Source of the DNA: Synergistaceae bacterium
GTDB taxonomy: Bacteria > Synergistota > Synergistia > Synergistales > Synergistaceae
NCBI GenBank assembly: GCA_030533085.1
Contig: JAUNJZ010000002.1
Span: 62,001 to 126,000, forward strand
Direction of reading: 5' to 3'
Length of the DNA stretch: 64,000 bases
The position numbers and the translations under genes were made by a program. The number at the start of each line of letters is the position of its first letter. Within the stretch, counting starts at the first letter, position 1. Below the pieces are notes generated by a model that saw only the letters and a list, made by a program, of their open reading frames with translations, was not told where the DNA came from and did not search any database. Below are positions 8,036 to 15,635 of the stretch, one piece after another.

Positions 8036-9367
8036 TTAGTCAAATTTGCTTTTTTTCGTCACCCACCACGGAGCCATCGACGAATCCTTATGCGATCTGA
8101 ATGCAAGCTCATAAATAGTGGCTATAAGACTGTTAATGCGCGACGCAAAGGTAAACAGCGGGAATATAGCCAGCAGCGGCAGCCGTGACAGCTCCTCCTT
8201 CTTACGCTCCGAGATAAAAAGAAGCGAGGTTATATACGTCGCCGAGAGCAGAATGAAGTAAAACAGGTAGACGGCAAATAGGAGACTGGCGACATAGCCG
8301 AGCGGATATGCCCAGAAGAGCCAGAGAGAATATGTAAAAATCACAAAAGGCAGGACAATTTGAGAATATAGCCCGCTGAGAATGACCATGATAAAATTTG
8401 ACCAGCCAAGCAGGCGCGGACTGAAAGCCCTCCGGTGTTTCCGAAAATAGATGAACGACAGATCCCCGTCCCAGCGTATTCGCTGTCTGAAATATCCGAG
8501 GAAGGTATCCGGCACATCAGTATGCCCCATCGTCTCAGGGTCAAAGATTATCCTGAACCTTTCGCCATAGCGGCCAAAATATTGCTTGATACGCAGAGTC
8601 ATATCAAGGTCCTCCGCGGTACCGGCGTCCCATCCCCGCACCAGCTCTACGACGGAACGACGGAAAATCCCGAATGCGCCGGACACGTTGTTGACAAGGT
8701 TAAATTCGCTGAGCCCCGTCTTCGACGTCTGTATCGAGATGAAGTATTCAACAGCCTGAAGCGAGGCGGCAAGAGAGCTGTCAGCGTTGCGGACGCGCAG
8801 ACATCCCGATACGGCGGCGACGGTTGGATCTTCAAAATGGCGCACAGCGCGCTCCACCATATTATTATCAAAAGAGGTATCGCCGTCCAGAACAAAAATT
8901 ATGTCGCCTTTCATATAATTGAGGCCGGTGTTGATATTGGAAACCCTTCCGCCGCGCTGCCATTTGGGAACGACCTCCAGAACTCTCGCCGCAAGGCCGC
9001 TCACATAGCCCTTCATCGCGAGCGCCGCTTCATAAGTCTCCCTGTTACGCGCCGCGCCGTCAACCATCGCTATGATCTGTATGCGTCCGGGATATATCTG
9101 CTCAGCCAGCGTGCGGATTGTTCCTTGTACGTCCCGCCCTTCGCTGTAACAGGTGATAACGCACGAGACAGGAGGAAAATAGGCCCTTCTAACCCCCTCG
9201 CGGCTGCGCTCGAAGATATACTTCGTCACCCCCAGATAGATGAGCAGAGTGTAAGGAAGCTCATAAAAGATGATGAAAGGCATGAAGCGCATGATAAGCG
9301 GCCAGACGTCGCCGCTCACAAATGGCTCCAGCACGGGCTTCAGCAGCCAAAGGACAAACTCGTACAT
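8036..9367 (-). CDS. Processive family 2 glycosyltransferase, membrane polysaccharide synthase
   Basis: 443-residue inner-membrane GT2 synthase, last gene of a four-gene operon. One or two N-terminal membrane segments (residues 30-50) precede the catalytic domain, with MVDGA (D103), DGD (D161, D163), TAED (E252, D253) and the processive-synthase Q..RW motif (Q295, R298, W299). Three to four membrane segments follow at about 315-400. This is the layout of Alg8, PgaC and hyaluronan synthases; there is no C-terminal PilZ domain as in BcsA, so any c-di-GMP sensing must be in a partner. It starts 10 bases after the regulator gene. The polymer made cannot be predicted. Confidence 0.88.
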   Translation of the reverse strand: MYEFVLWLLKPVLEPFVSGDVWPLIMRFMPFIIFYELPYTLLIYLGVTKYIFERSREGVRRAYFPPVSCVITCYSEGRDVQGTIRTLAEQIYPGRIQIIAMVDGAARNRETYEAALAMKGYVSGLAARVLEVVPKWQRGGRVSNINTGLNYMKGDIIFVLDGDTSFDNNMVERAVRHFEDPTVAAVSGCLRVRNADSSLAASLQAVEYFISIQTSKTGLSEFNLVNNVSGAFGIFRRSVVELVRGWDAGTAEDLDMTLRIKQYFGRYGERFRIIFDPETMGHTDVPDTFLGYFRQRIRWDGDLSFIYFRKHRRAFSPRLLGWSNFIMVILSGLYSQIVLPFVIFTYSLWLFWAYPLGYVASLLFAVYLFYFILLSATYITSLLFISERKKEELSRLPLLAIFPLFTFASRINSLIATIYELAFRSHKDSSMAPWWVTKKSKFD

Positions 9368-9377
9368 CAGAGCAGCG

Positions 9378-10856
9378 CTATGCTTCCTTCGCCAGCTTTT
9401 TGAGCAGCTCGTCTGGCGGCAGCGAAGCGTCGTCCGCGGATATCGAGAAACATTTCACGGAGAGTCTCAGCTTTTCCGCCCCGCGTCCCTCAAACAGCGA
9501 AGACATATCTTCCAGCCTTTCGGTCAGTATCATTCCTCCGTTAAAAGGAGTACGCGGCAGCAGAAGCCAGAAAGCGCCGTCCTCTCCCAGAACAGTTATG
9601 TCCGTTTCGCGAACCAGCTCTCTTATCCTTCTGTCAAGCTCGCTTATAACAGCTCTTAATCCCGCCGTGCCGATAAGCTCCTCAGCCTCTGACAGACCGG
9701 AAAGCCGCGCCCTCAACAGTGAAAAATCCTCGTCGGCATAACGCCTGCGAAGTTCCAGCAGCCATTTGATAATTCCGCAGAAAGACTGCATAGTCACAAC
9801 GCTCGCGCCGCTGAACAGCATGAAATCTTCAGGAATAATGCCTGTACGCAGCGCCTCCTCACCTCTGTCGCTGAGCCTGTAGCCGTAAAAGTTACTGACC
9901 GTCAGCTCTTCCGGCAGCGAGCGCGTGCCGCAGCTGAGACAGCTTACCCTGACATCAGGCTCGACGAACGCGGAGCCGCAGTTCCCGCACTGATACGACT
10001 CAAGCGGGTAGTCGTAATCACTGCCGATGTGACGAAGCCTGCTGTCGCAGCGCGGACAGGAAAGGGTGAAACCGCGCCGGAACTCCGGCTCCGGGGCCAC
10101 ATAACCGCAGGTGAAGCAGTGAATCATCTTCTTCTTCGCAATATCCAGACTGCCGCAATGAGGGCAGATATCCACATAATTCAACATCCCTGTCTGGCAT
10201 TTGGGACAAAGCCTTATCCTGTCGTATATTCTGGTATGCTCGATATAGCCGTGGAGCTGAGCCTCCCTTATCCACTTCAACGCCACCGCCATCTCGTCGT
10301 CATTGAAGAGCGGGGCTCCGTGCAGCTCCGTCCCGCTGCCGCCGCTGTATCTTTCCGGCTCGCCGCCGTCGCGGTTCATGATTGCCGCGACCAATGGATA
10401 GCCATATATACATTTTGAGCCTGGAGCGCAGAAGGGAGCCAGCTCATAATCCGAACCGCGCGCGTACATATAGCTGAGCATACGCAGCTTATAGCTCCCC
10501 TCCAAAGACGACGCCCTGAGCTGTTCTCCGCGGTTCAGTATCATATCGCCGGCTCTCGCGAGCGCGCCGACATCGTCAGATACGCCGTCAGCCAGCACGT
10601 CAAGAGCGCTGACAGAATGGGTGAAGAAAATAGGCGCGTAACAGAAAATAGCGCTCCTGCGAAGCGCCAGTATATTCTCCGCGTACTCCCGTTCCTCCCC
10701 CTGATGAAAAAGCTGCGTCTCCATTATCACGCTACCGGCCTCACGCTCTGAGGCAAGAAGCTCCTCCGCCGAGCGGTACACGCGGATAGACCGACCATCA
10801 TCTCTCGCCTCTTTAAAAGAGCCGGAGACAAGCATTAAAACCGGATATTTCTTCAT
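9378..10856 (-). CDS. Multi-zinc-ribbon regulator with degenerate GGDEF domain (TackOD1-like)
   Basis: 492-residue cytoplasmic protein with no membrane segment. Residues 1-110 look like a receiver-type alpha/beta domain. Residues 217-309 hold six CxxC knuckles (217/220, 231/234, 247/250, 267/270, 290/293, 306/309), enough for three zinc ribbons; this resembles what is known as thaumarchaeal output domain 1. The C-terminus is a GGDEF domain in which the signature is replaced by EDGAF (425-429), so it cannot make c-di-GMP, but RETD (416-419) sits exactly five residues before it, the place of the inhibitory I-site. I infer a c-di-GMP receptor that controls the synthase, comparable in logic to PelD. 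Its gene lies between the adaptor and synthase genes. Confidence 0.7.
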   Translation of the reverse strand: MKKYPVLMLVSGSFKEARDDGRSIRVYRSAEELLASEREAGSVIMETQLFHQGEEREYAENILALRRSAIFCYAPIFFTHSVSALDVLADGVSDDVGALARAGDMILNRGEQLRASSLEGSYKLRMLSYMYARGSDYELAPFCAPGSKCIYGYPLVAAIMNRDGGEPERYSGGSGTELHGAPLFNDDEMAVALKWIREAQLHGYIEHTRIYDRIRLCPKCQTGMLNYVDICPHCGSLDIAKKKMIHCFTCGYVAPEPEFRRGFTLSCPRCDSRLRHIGSDYDYPLESYQCGNCGSAFVEPDVRVSCLSCGTRSLPEELTVSNFYGYRLSDRGEEALRTGIIPEDFMLFSGASVVTMQSFCGIIKWLLELRRRYADEDFSLLRARLSGLSEAEELIGTAGLRAVISELDRRIRELVRETDITVLGEDGAFWLLLPRTPFNGGMILTERLEDMSSLFEGRGAEKLRLSVKCFSISADDASLPPDELLKKLAKEA

Positions 10857-10868
10857 CCAAATTCGCTC

Positions 10869-11909
10869 CTAACGAAAAAATCTTATGCCCCAGTCAATGC
10901 GAACAGGCATACCGTTGACGCTCTCTTCCGTAAGCAGGCGTTCATTCGGTTTCAAGAATACGACAATACTGCGGCGTCCTGAAAGTATCGTGTCGGAGAT
11001 TCCTCCGGGGATACTGTTAGCGTTCAGCGGCGGCTCGATCACAGTCGCCTCTATCGTTCGGCCGCTTCCGGGCAGATGTACCTTCGCCACGCTTCCGGGA
11101 CGCACGCGCCTGTCATAATTTTCAGGAAAAACATAAGCGATCAGATAAGGATCATCAGGGTCCGCAATCCTCATAAGCTCAAGCTCTCCAACCGTGTAAT
11201 ATCCTACAGCGGCGGCGATATATTCAACCCTTCCGGCTCGCGGGGCGTATATCACGGACGGAGTGCGCAGCTTCTCCTCCAGCATCTCGGCATACCTTCT
11301 CAAATACGCCTTGCGGACTTCGGCGCTCTGGTCCAGCGGCACAATCAGAGAAACGCGCAGCGCCTCGCGCTCATTCTGCGCGGAAATAAGGCGCTCCTTC
11401 GCCTGATTATACTCGGCGCGCGTAGCCGCCCCCTTTTCCATCAGGCCCTTCATCACGCGCTCTTCGTTGGCAAGATGAGCCACCATACTGTCCATCTGCC
11501 CCAGCGATCGGCGCGGGAGCGCCGCCGCGGAGACCGGCACGCCTGAAAGCGCCTCCAATTCGGCCTTGACACGCCTCAACTCAGCCATGCCGGCCTCCGG
11601 AACATACCTTTTCATCTCCGCGAGAGGGGCGCCAGCGGCCACACTCTCACCGGCTCTGACATATATCCTGCTTATCTCACCCTCCTCAAAAGCCTTAACA
11701 GGATAAGAATCCATAGCGATAACCCCTGGAGAGGAAATAAAAAGCCACCTTGCCCCAAGCGAAGCCAGCAACCACAGGAACGGAGCGAACACCAGAGTCA
11801 GAATCAGCCACCAAACGGCCTTGGAAACCTTTCTCCTGGCGGGGGCATAGCTTATCTTAATGCCGTCCTTATTCTCCGGATTCATTCTTCTGCTAAAAGA
11901 TACCCTCAT
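10869..11909 (-). CDS. HlyD-family periplasmic adaptor
   Basis: 346-residue membrane-fusion protein. One membrane segment (about residues 30-53) follows a basic cytoplasmic N-terminus; then come a lipoyl half-motif (FEEGEISRIYVRAGESVAAGAPLAEM), a helical hairpin (about 90-210), the second lipoyl half (IYAPRAGRVEYIAAAVG) and beta-barrel domain. It should bridge the inner-membrane synthase to the TolC-like protein. The layout recalls the periplasmic part of Alg44, but no PilZ domain is present. The start codon overlaps the stop of the TolC-like gene (TGATG), which suggests translational coupling, and the regulator gene follows after 12 bases. Confidence 0.85.
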   Translation of the reverse strand: MRVSFSRRMNPENKDGIKISYAPARRKVSKAVWWLILTLVFAPFLWLLASLGARWLFISSPGVIAMDSYPVKAFEEGEISRIYVRAGESVAAGAPLAEMKRYVPEAGMAELRRVKAELEALSGVPVSAAALPRRSLGQMDSMVAHLANEERVMKGLMEKGAATRAEYNQAKERLISAQNEREALRVSLIVPLDQSAEVRKAYLRRYAEMLEEKLRTPSVIYAPRAGRVEYIAAAVGYYTVGELELMRIADPDDPYLIAYVFPENYDRRVRPGSVAKVHLPGSGRTIEATVIEPPLNANSIPGGISDTILSGRRSIVVFLKPNERLLTEESVNGMPVRIDWGIRFFR

Positions 11910-14086
11910 CAGCGCATCACCTCATAATCTTTCCAGTCCTGCACGACAATTCCCTTATAATTACGATATCGCGAAAGCCGCTCGTCAATTTCGCGCATTG
12001 AAGCGCCGAAAGCAGCCATCCCGGCCGCGGCGTAGCTCTCGCTCCTGGGAAGCACCCTCTCAACGCTTTGCGCCAACACAAAATCAAAGCGCGGGAAACT
12101 GGCGAGAATCTCAGACATTCTGGAAACCACCCTCTCCCTGTTCGTAGAATAAATCATCGGCGCTATATAGCTTACATCGTCGGGAGAGAGCCTTTTCGCG
12201 ACAAGCGCCCCAAGCTCCCCTTCCAGATATCTGGGATGTACAGAGAGCGAAAGCGGCCTGCCGCTCGCGCTTCGCGACTCCTTTATAGTATCTATAAGCA
12301 AACCAAGCAGCTCGTGGCGCATTCCCTCCGCGCCAGGCAAAGAGTCCGGTTCTATATCAAGGTGAATACCGGCGAAGCGGAAATCTGACATAGAGCCTAT
12401 AATCGCGGTCAGGCTCTTCCTGTTCTCAGGAAAAAGCCATGTCGGCTCTCCAAGAAGCAGCTCTGTCGAGATACCGGCGGACGACGCTTCGGAAAGAAGC
12501 GCCTTCAAATTCCTTCGCCCCTCTTCGCTCCGAAAACCGTTCAACTCCTTAGCGGTAAAAGATAGCAGCATTCTGGCAATACCGCGTCCGCTCAGCCTCT
12601 TCAGCGCGCCGCCGCGCGTCGTTGGATTCAGAAAAGGCGACGCCTCCCATATATAGACGCTCCCCGCCGGCGGCGCCTCCACAGCGACGCCCCGCTTGCC
12701 CTCGACAGCCACAGCGGCGGCTGACCTCTCAGAAAACCACAACGGAGAAAGCATCCGCTCCAGCGCCCTTAAAGAGGCAGTGTCGGTACGCGCGGCAGGT
12801 TCCGTATTCCTGCCGCGTGGATAGGCGTAACTGAGAATATCCGCGCCGCTCTCCATAAAAAGCTGATAAGAGTCAAGCACATCCATCGCCACGCGATAAT
12901 ATTGATAACGGCTTGCCTGCAGCTGCTCAAGAGTATCTCCGGCAATAGCGGCATGCCGCAGCAGCTTCTCGCGGACATTCTCCGATATCGCCCTCAGCCG
13001 TGAAAGCTGCGCCTCGATATTCGCGGAGGCATACGCGGCGTAAGAAACCGCTTCCTCAGCCTCGCCGTCTAACGTCATGCGTGTAAAAAGCTCTTCGCGC
13101 TCCGCCCGCTCATAATCCGCGCGCGCTGCAAGATTCGCCTTATCCTCCGCAGAAGCGGCCGCCTTCAAAGGCTCTGAAATATTAAAGCCTAGATAAACGC
13201 CGCTGCCGTAATCACCCGGCTCCTCCTTACTGCCCGTAACCCCCACGACAAGTGAACTCTCCAAATCAATACGCTTTGTAACATCGACAAGCTTCGCGTA
13301 CCTCTCCAGCGCCTCCCTGCGCGCAAGAAAAGCCGGATTCGCCTCTATATCAGCGGCTGCGCCGTCAAAAACCGGCAGCGTCGGAAAAGCAAGCTCCCCA
13401 TCCTCCGGCATAGGCCACATAACGCCGGTAGACAGGCGAATAACCTGAAGCGCCTGCACCTTTCTCAGATTAGCGACCGCAATATCCCGCCTTGCCATCT
13501 CATAAGCGCTGTCAAATTCAAGCTTATCGGCCTTCAACAGCAAAGCCGCATCCCTCCGCTCCTCAAGACGACGCGTCACATCGCAGCGCGAACTGAGAAA
13601 CAAAGAGGCCAGCCGGATCTTCTGCGACTCCGTCCACAAAACCGCGTAAGCCTTCCTCAGCGCCGCCAGATTATGAAGCGCCAGCATCTGCGGTCGATAT
13701 CTGGAATCGATCGCCGCCAACTCCGCGTTCAGCCTGTTTATCCTGAGCTTGTCCCACGTGCCGAAAAGCGGAAAGCTCACCCCGGCCCCAACAGTGATCT
13801 TTTCATAACTTATATTGGAAGTGCTGCCGACAAACTGCGGCTCGTCATTATATCCATAAGAGGCGTTGAAAAAATAGCGCGCGCCCTCGCGCTGGCGTTC
13901 CAGCTCCTCGGCAAGCGAATCGCGCCGCATCGCGGAAATGGCGGCCAGAACCTCAGGCCCGTCTCCCGCTCTGCCTTCAAGCTCCTCAAGCGCTGGAAAA
14001 CCCATAGCCGCGCACGGATAAAAAGCAAAGAAAAAGAGCGCCGCGGCAGACGCCAACAAGCATTGTAAAGATAACTTTTTTAACAT
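11909..14086 (-). CDS. TolC-like outer-membrane protein fused to a glycoside-hydrolase-like TIM barrel
   Basis: 725-residue two-part protein. A signal peptide (residues 1-29) precedes a TolC/outer-membrane-efflux domain (about 30-425) with two alpha-helical hairpin repeats; after a linker, residues 476-725 look like a TIM-barrel glycosidase with GIHLDIEPD (D577, E579) at the end of a beta-strand, the place of catalytic acids in GH18-like barrels. I infer an export channel carrying its own polymer-trimming enzyme. ATG 14086 is chosen because GAGG lies ten bases upstream and a signal peptide follows at once; ATGs at 14104 and 14122 are poorer. First gene of the operon, 21 bases after the decayed surface-protein gene. 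Confidence 0.8.
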   Translation of the reverse strand: MLKKLSLQCLLASAAALFFFAFYPCAAMGFPALEELEGRAGDGPEVLAAISAMRRDSLAEELERQREGARYFFNASYGYNDEPQFVGSTSNISYEKITVGAGVSFPLFGTWDKLRINRLNAELAAIDSRYRPQMLALHNLAALRKAYAVLWTESQKIRLASLFLSSRCDVTRRLEERRDAALLLKADKLEFDSAYEMARRDIAVANLRKVQALQVIRLSTGVMWPMPEDGELAFPTLPVFDGAAADIEANPAFLARREALERYAKLVDVTKRIDLESSLVVGVTGSKEEPGDYGSGVYLGFNISEPLKAAASAEDKANLAARADYERAEREELFTRMTLDGEAEEAVSYAAYASANIEAQLSRLRAISENVREKLLRHAAIAGDTLEQLQASRYQYYRVAMDVLDSYQLFMESGADILSYAYPRGRNTEPAARTDTASLRALERMLSPLWFSERSAAAVAVEGKRGVAVEAPPAGSVYIWEASPFLNPTTRGGALKRLSGRGIARMLLSFTAKELNGFRSEEGRRNLKALLSEASSAGISTELLLGEPTWLFPENRKSLTAIIGSMSDFRFAGIHLDIEPDSLPGAEGMRHELLGLLIDTIKESRSASGRPLSLSVHPRYLEGELGALVAKRLSPDDVSYIAPMIYSTNRERVVSRMSEILASFPRFDFVLAQSVERVLPRSESYAAAGMAAFGASMREIDERLSRYRNYKGIVVQDWKDYEVMR

Positions 14087-14106
14087 TTTTTCTGAACCTC
14101 GCATCT

Positions 14107-14698
14107 TTATACCGGCCGCCATCCATTGTTATGAGGGGCATCGACATCCGTCGCGACAATGGCTTCATTGCCGCTTGACCAACTTACCGTTGGAGTTGCC
14201 GCGCCGGCATACAGCGCCCTCGCGGATAGCTGAGCAGGGTCGCCGGCGGCAGAGACCAAGCCGCTGCTTGCGCAGTCAGTTATTCTACGGCAGTCATGCC
14301 CAGCGACACACCCGGCGTAGACATCGTAGACTGGCCGGGTACATTTATATCGCCGCTGATTCATATCCGGCTGTAGTGACCAATGTAATAATACCCGATT
14401 GACGTCGGGCTGGCTGATGTTATTGTGTAGTTGACTGTGTGGCTGTCGAGGTCGATATCGCTGATTAGCCTGGCCTTCAAATCCAGGCTTGCGCCGCATT
14501 TGTTTACTTCGTCATGGAAGCCTTTAAGCTGTTCGCTTGTGGTTATCCGGTCGCCGCTTTTCGCCGGTGCGGTGAAGGTAAAGAGTGAGAATAGCAGTAA
14601 GAGCGATAATAAAGTATAATGAACTTTATTGCATCTTAGGGGGGGGCAATACTATTGTTCAGCGAATTGATGTGGCAGACGCTTTTTTCTGAGAACAT
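14107..14698 (-). pseudogene. Decayed GLUG-repeat surface protein, paralogue of the gene at 48048-50231
   Basis: A ribosome-binding site (AAGGAG) and ATG at 14698 open a frame that resembles the N-terminus of the intact paralogue but stops after 20 codons, because the C-run at 14646-14639 has 8 bases; 6 or 9 would restore the frame. In the restored frame the signal peptide CNKVHYTLLSLLLLFSLF is nearly that of the paralogue, followed by about 70 residues to a TGA at 14361. In a further frame to 14107 a GLUG-like repeat (VYAGCVAGHDCRRITDC) and an Ig-like piece (PTVSWSSGNEAIVATDVD) remain. The middle and C-terminus, including any sorting signal, are gone. Promoter and leader are conserved with the intact gene. 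Confidence 0.75.
14639..14646 (-). repeat. Poly-C tract (8 bp) in the decayed surface-protein gene
   Basis: Run of 8 C on the coding strand, at the same place as the 12-C tract of the intact paralogue. Its length puts the signal peptide out of frame with the start codon. Confidence 0.8.
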
Positions 14699-14793
14699 CT
14701 TTATCCAACTCCTTGCAGTTTTAGATTTGGACAGCCTCACGACACAACAGAGAAAAGCGCCCTCCGCCGCGAATAAAAGCAATCCATTGCGAT

Positions 14794-14822
14794 ACGATAT
14801 AACCTTTTCTGGCTACTGTCAA
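14794..14822 (-). promoter_or_regulatory. Promoter of the decayed surface-protein gene
   Basis: Reading leftwards: TTGACA, 17-base spacer, TATCGT. The spacer (GTAGCCAGAAAAGGTTA) is largely the same as that of the promoter at 50329-50357, so the two were copied with the genes. It points towards the exopolysaccharide operon, which has no other obvious promoter. Confidence 0.65.
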
Positions 14823-14842
14823 GTTGCGGATTTTCAGGTCGA

Positions 14843-15119
14843 CAGCATTTACTTTTTGTGTATTTCTCTTTATGTATTTAGAAAGCACTGGTCGATAGAA
14901 AATCAACGGCACTGGCGTCTGGATGTAATATTCCGTGAGGGCGCGTTAATAGCCGGAAAAGGCAACTCCCCGCTTAACAGGAACGTCTTGCGCAAGAATG
15001 CGCTTGCTCTGTTGAATCAGACAAAATACGTCCGTTTGAGCAAGAAGATGACGTTCAAGGCTGCGCTTAACCCGAAAACTTTGCTTTATCTCTTATTTAA
15101 ATTTAAAAAATAAATGCTG
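14843..15119 (+). mobile_element. ISAs1-family insertion sequence remnant with both ends
   Basis: The frame ending at 15113 encodes the C-terminal quarter of an ISAs1-type transposase (RKHWSIENQRHWRLDVIF, then NVLRKNALALL and FKAALNPKTLLYLLF); the catalytic DDE part upstream is missing. Terminal inverted repeats AGCATTTACTTTTT (14844-14857) and, inverted, AGCATTTATTTTTT (15118-15105) bound the piece, so it is an internally deleted, non-autonomous element of about 277 bp. No target duplication was recognised. The right 30 bases match 47795-47824 on the other strand at 27 of 30 positions. Confidence 0.75.
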
Positions 15120-15153
15120 CGCCCCGCGGAAGTCACTCCCTCTGTTGCCAAAG

Positions 15154-15322
15154 AGAGGAATTGGCGTCATGCTTTCAGACCCCAGACCGGCCGGCGCAGT
15201 TGCTGCGGCGGCCGGCGTTGGAACGATAGCTTCAGTTGGGCTGGCCGCGTCGCTCCTGAAGCGCAAAGCGCCCTTTAAGTCAAAATAATGCGAGGCTGCT
15301 CTCAGACGGAAGCCCCGCATTC
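15154..15322 (+). pseudogene. Internally deleted ghost copy of the nitronate monooxygenase/FabK-like gene
   Basis: Bases 15154-15254 match codons about 27-58 of the gene at 6860-7981 (AGAVAAAGGVGTIASVGLAAS region), and bases 15255-15322 match its last codons, stop and terminator. The join removes roughly 920 bp of the intact sequence. Several substitutions and the start-region loss show it is old and non-functional. Confidence 0.8.
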
Positions 15323-15635
15323 TCATTTCCCGCGGCGGGAAAAATACAAATAGAGCAGGCAGGCAAACTCTATCAGAACGAGAGACACAAGAAAAAACAG
15401 CAATAGAGAAGCACCCCCTGCAAGTTAATAGCCGAAAGCCGACCGGCTGACATATTCTACATACTAATACATCACAGAGCAACACTACTGACTTTAGAAC
15501 AGGTATTTTATGCCAGAAGAAATATCATTCATCCCTCCCATAAGTGAAAAAGAGTCACTTTTCGCTCTTCTTCAACGCAGCGTCCGCAAACAGAACGGAA
15601 ACGCTTTACCTTTAATTTTGCCCTCGCCGCCGGCG
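15323..15635. other. Intergenic region without a recognised gene
   Basis: 313 bases between the ghost and truA. A 26-codon minus-strand frame from a TTG at 15403 encodes a hydrophobic stretch ending FSRRGK after an AGGGGGTG, but such a short frame is not enough to call a gene. Weak hairpins lie near 15545-15605 after truA; none has a convincing T-run on the minus strand. Confidence 0.4.

Noticed and set aside
15323-15403. 26-codon hydrophobic minus-strand frame with TTG start
   Set aside because: Has AGGGGGTG upstream and could be a small membrane peptide, but it is too short and lies among debris; not enough support.
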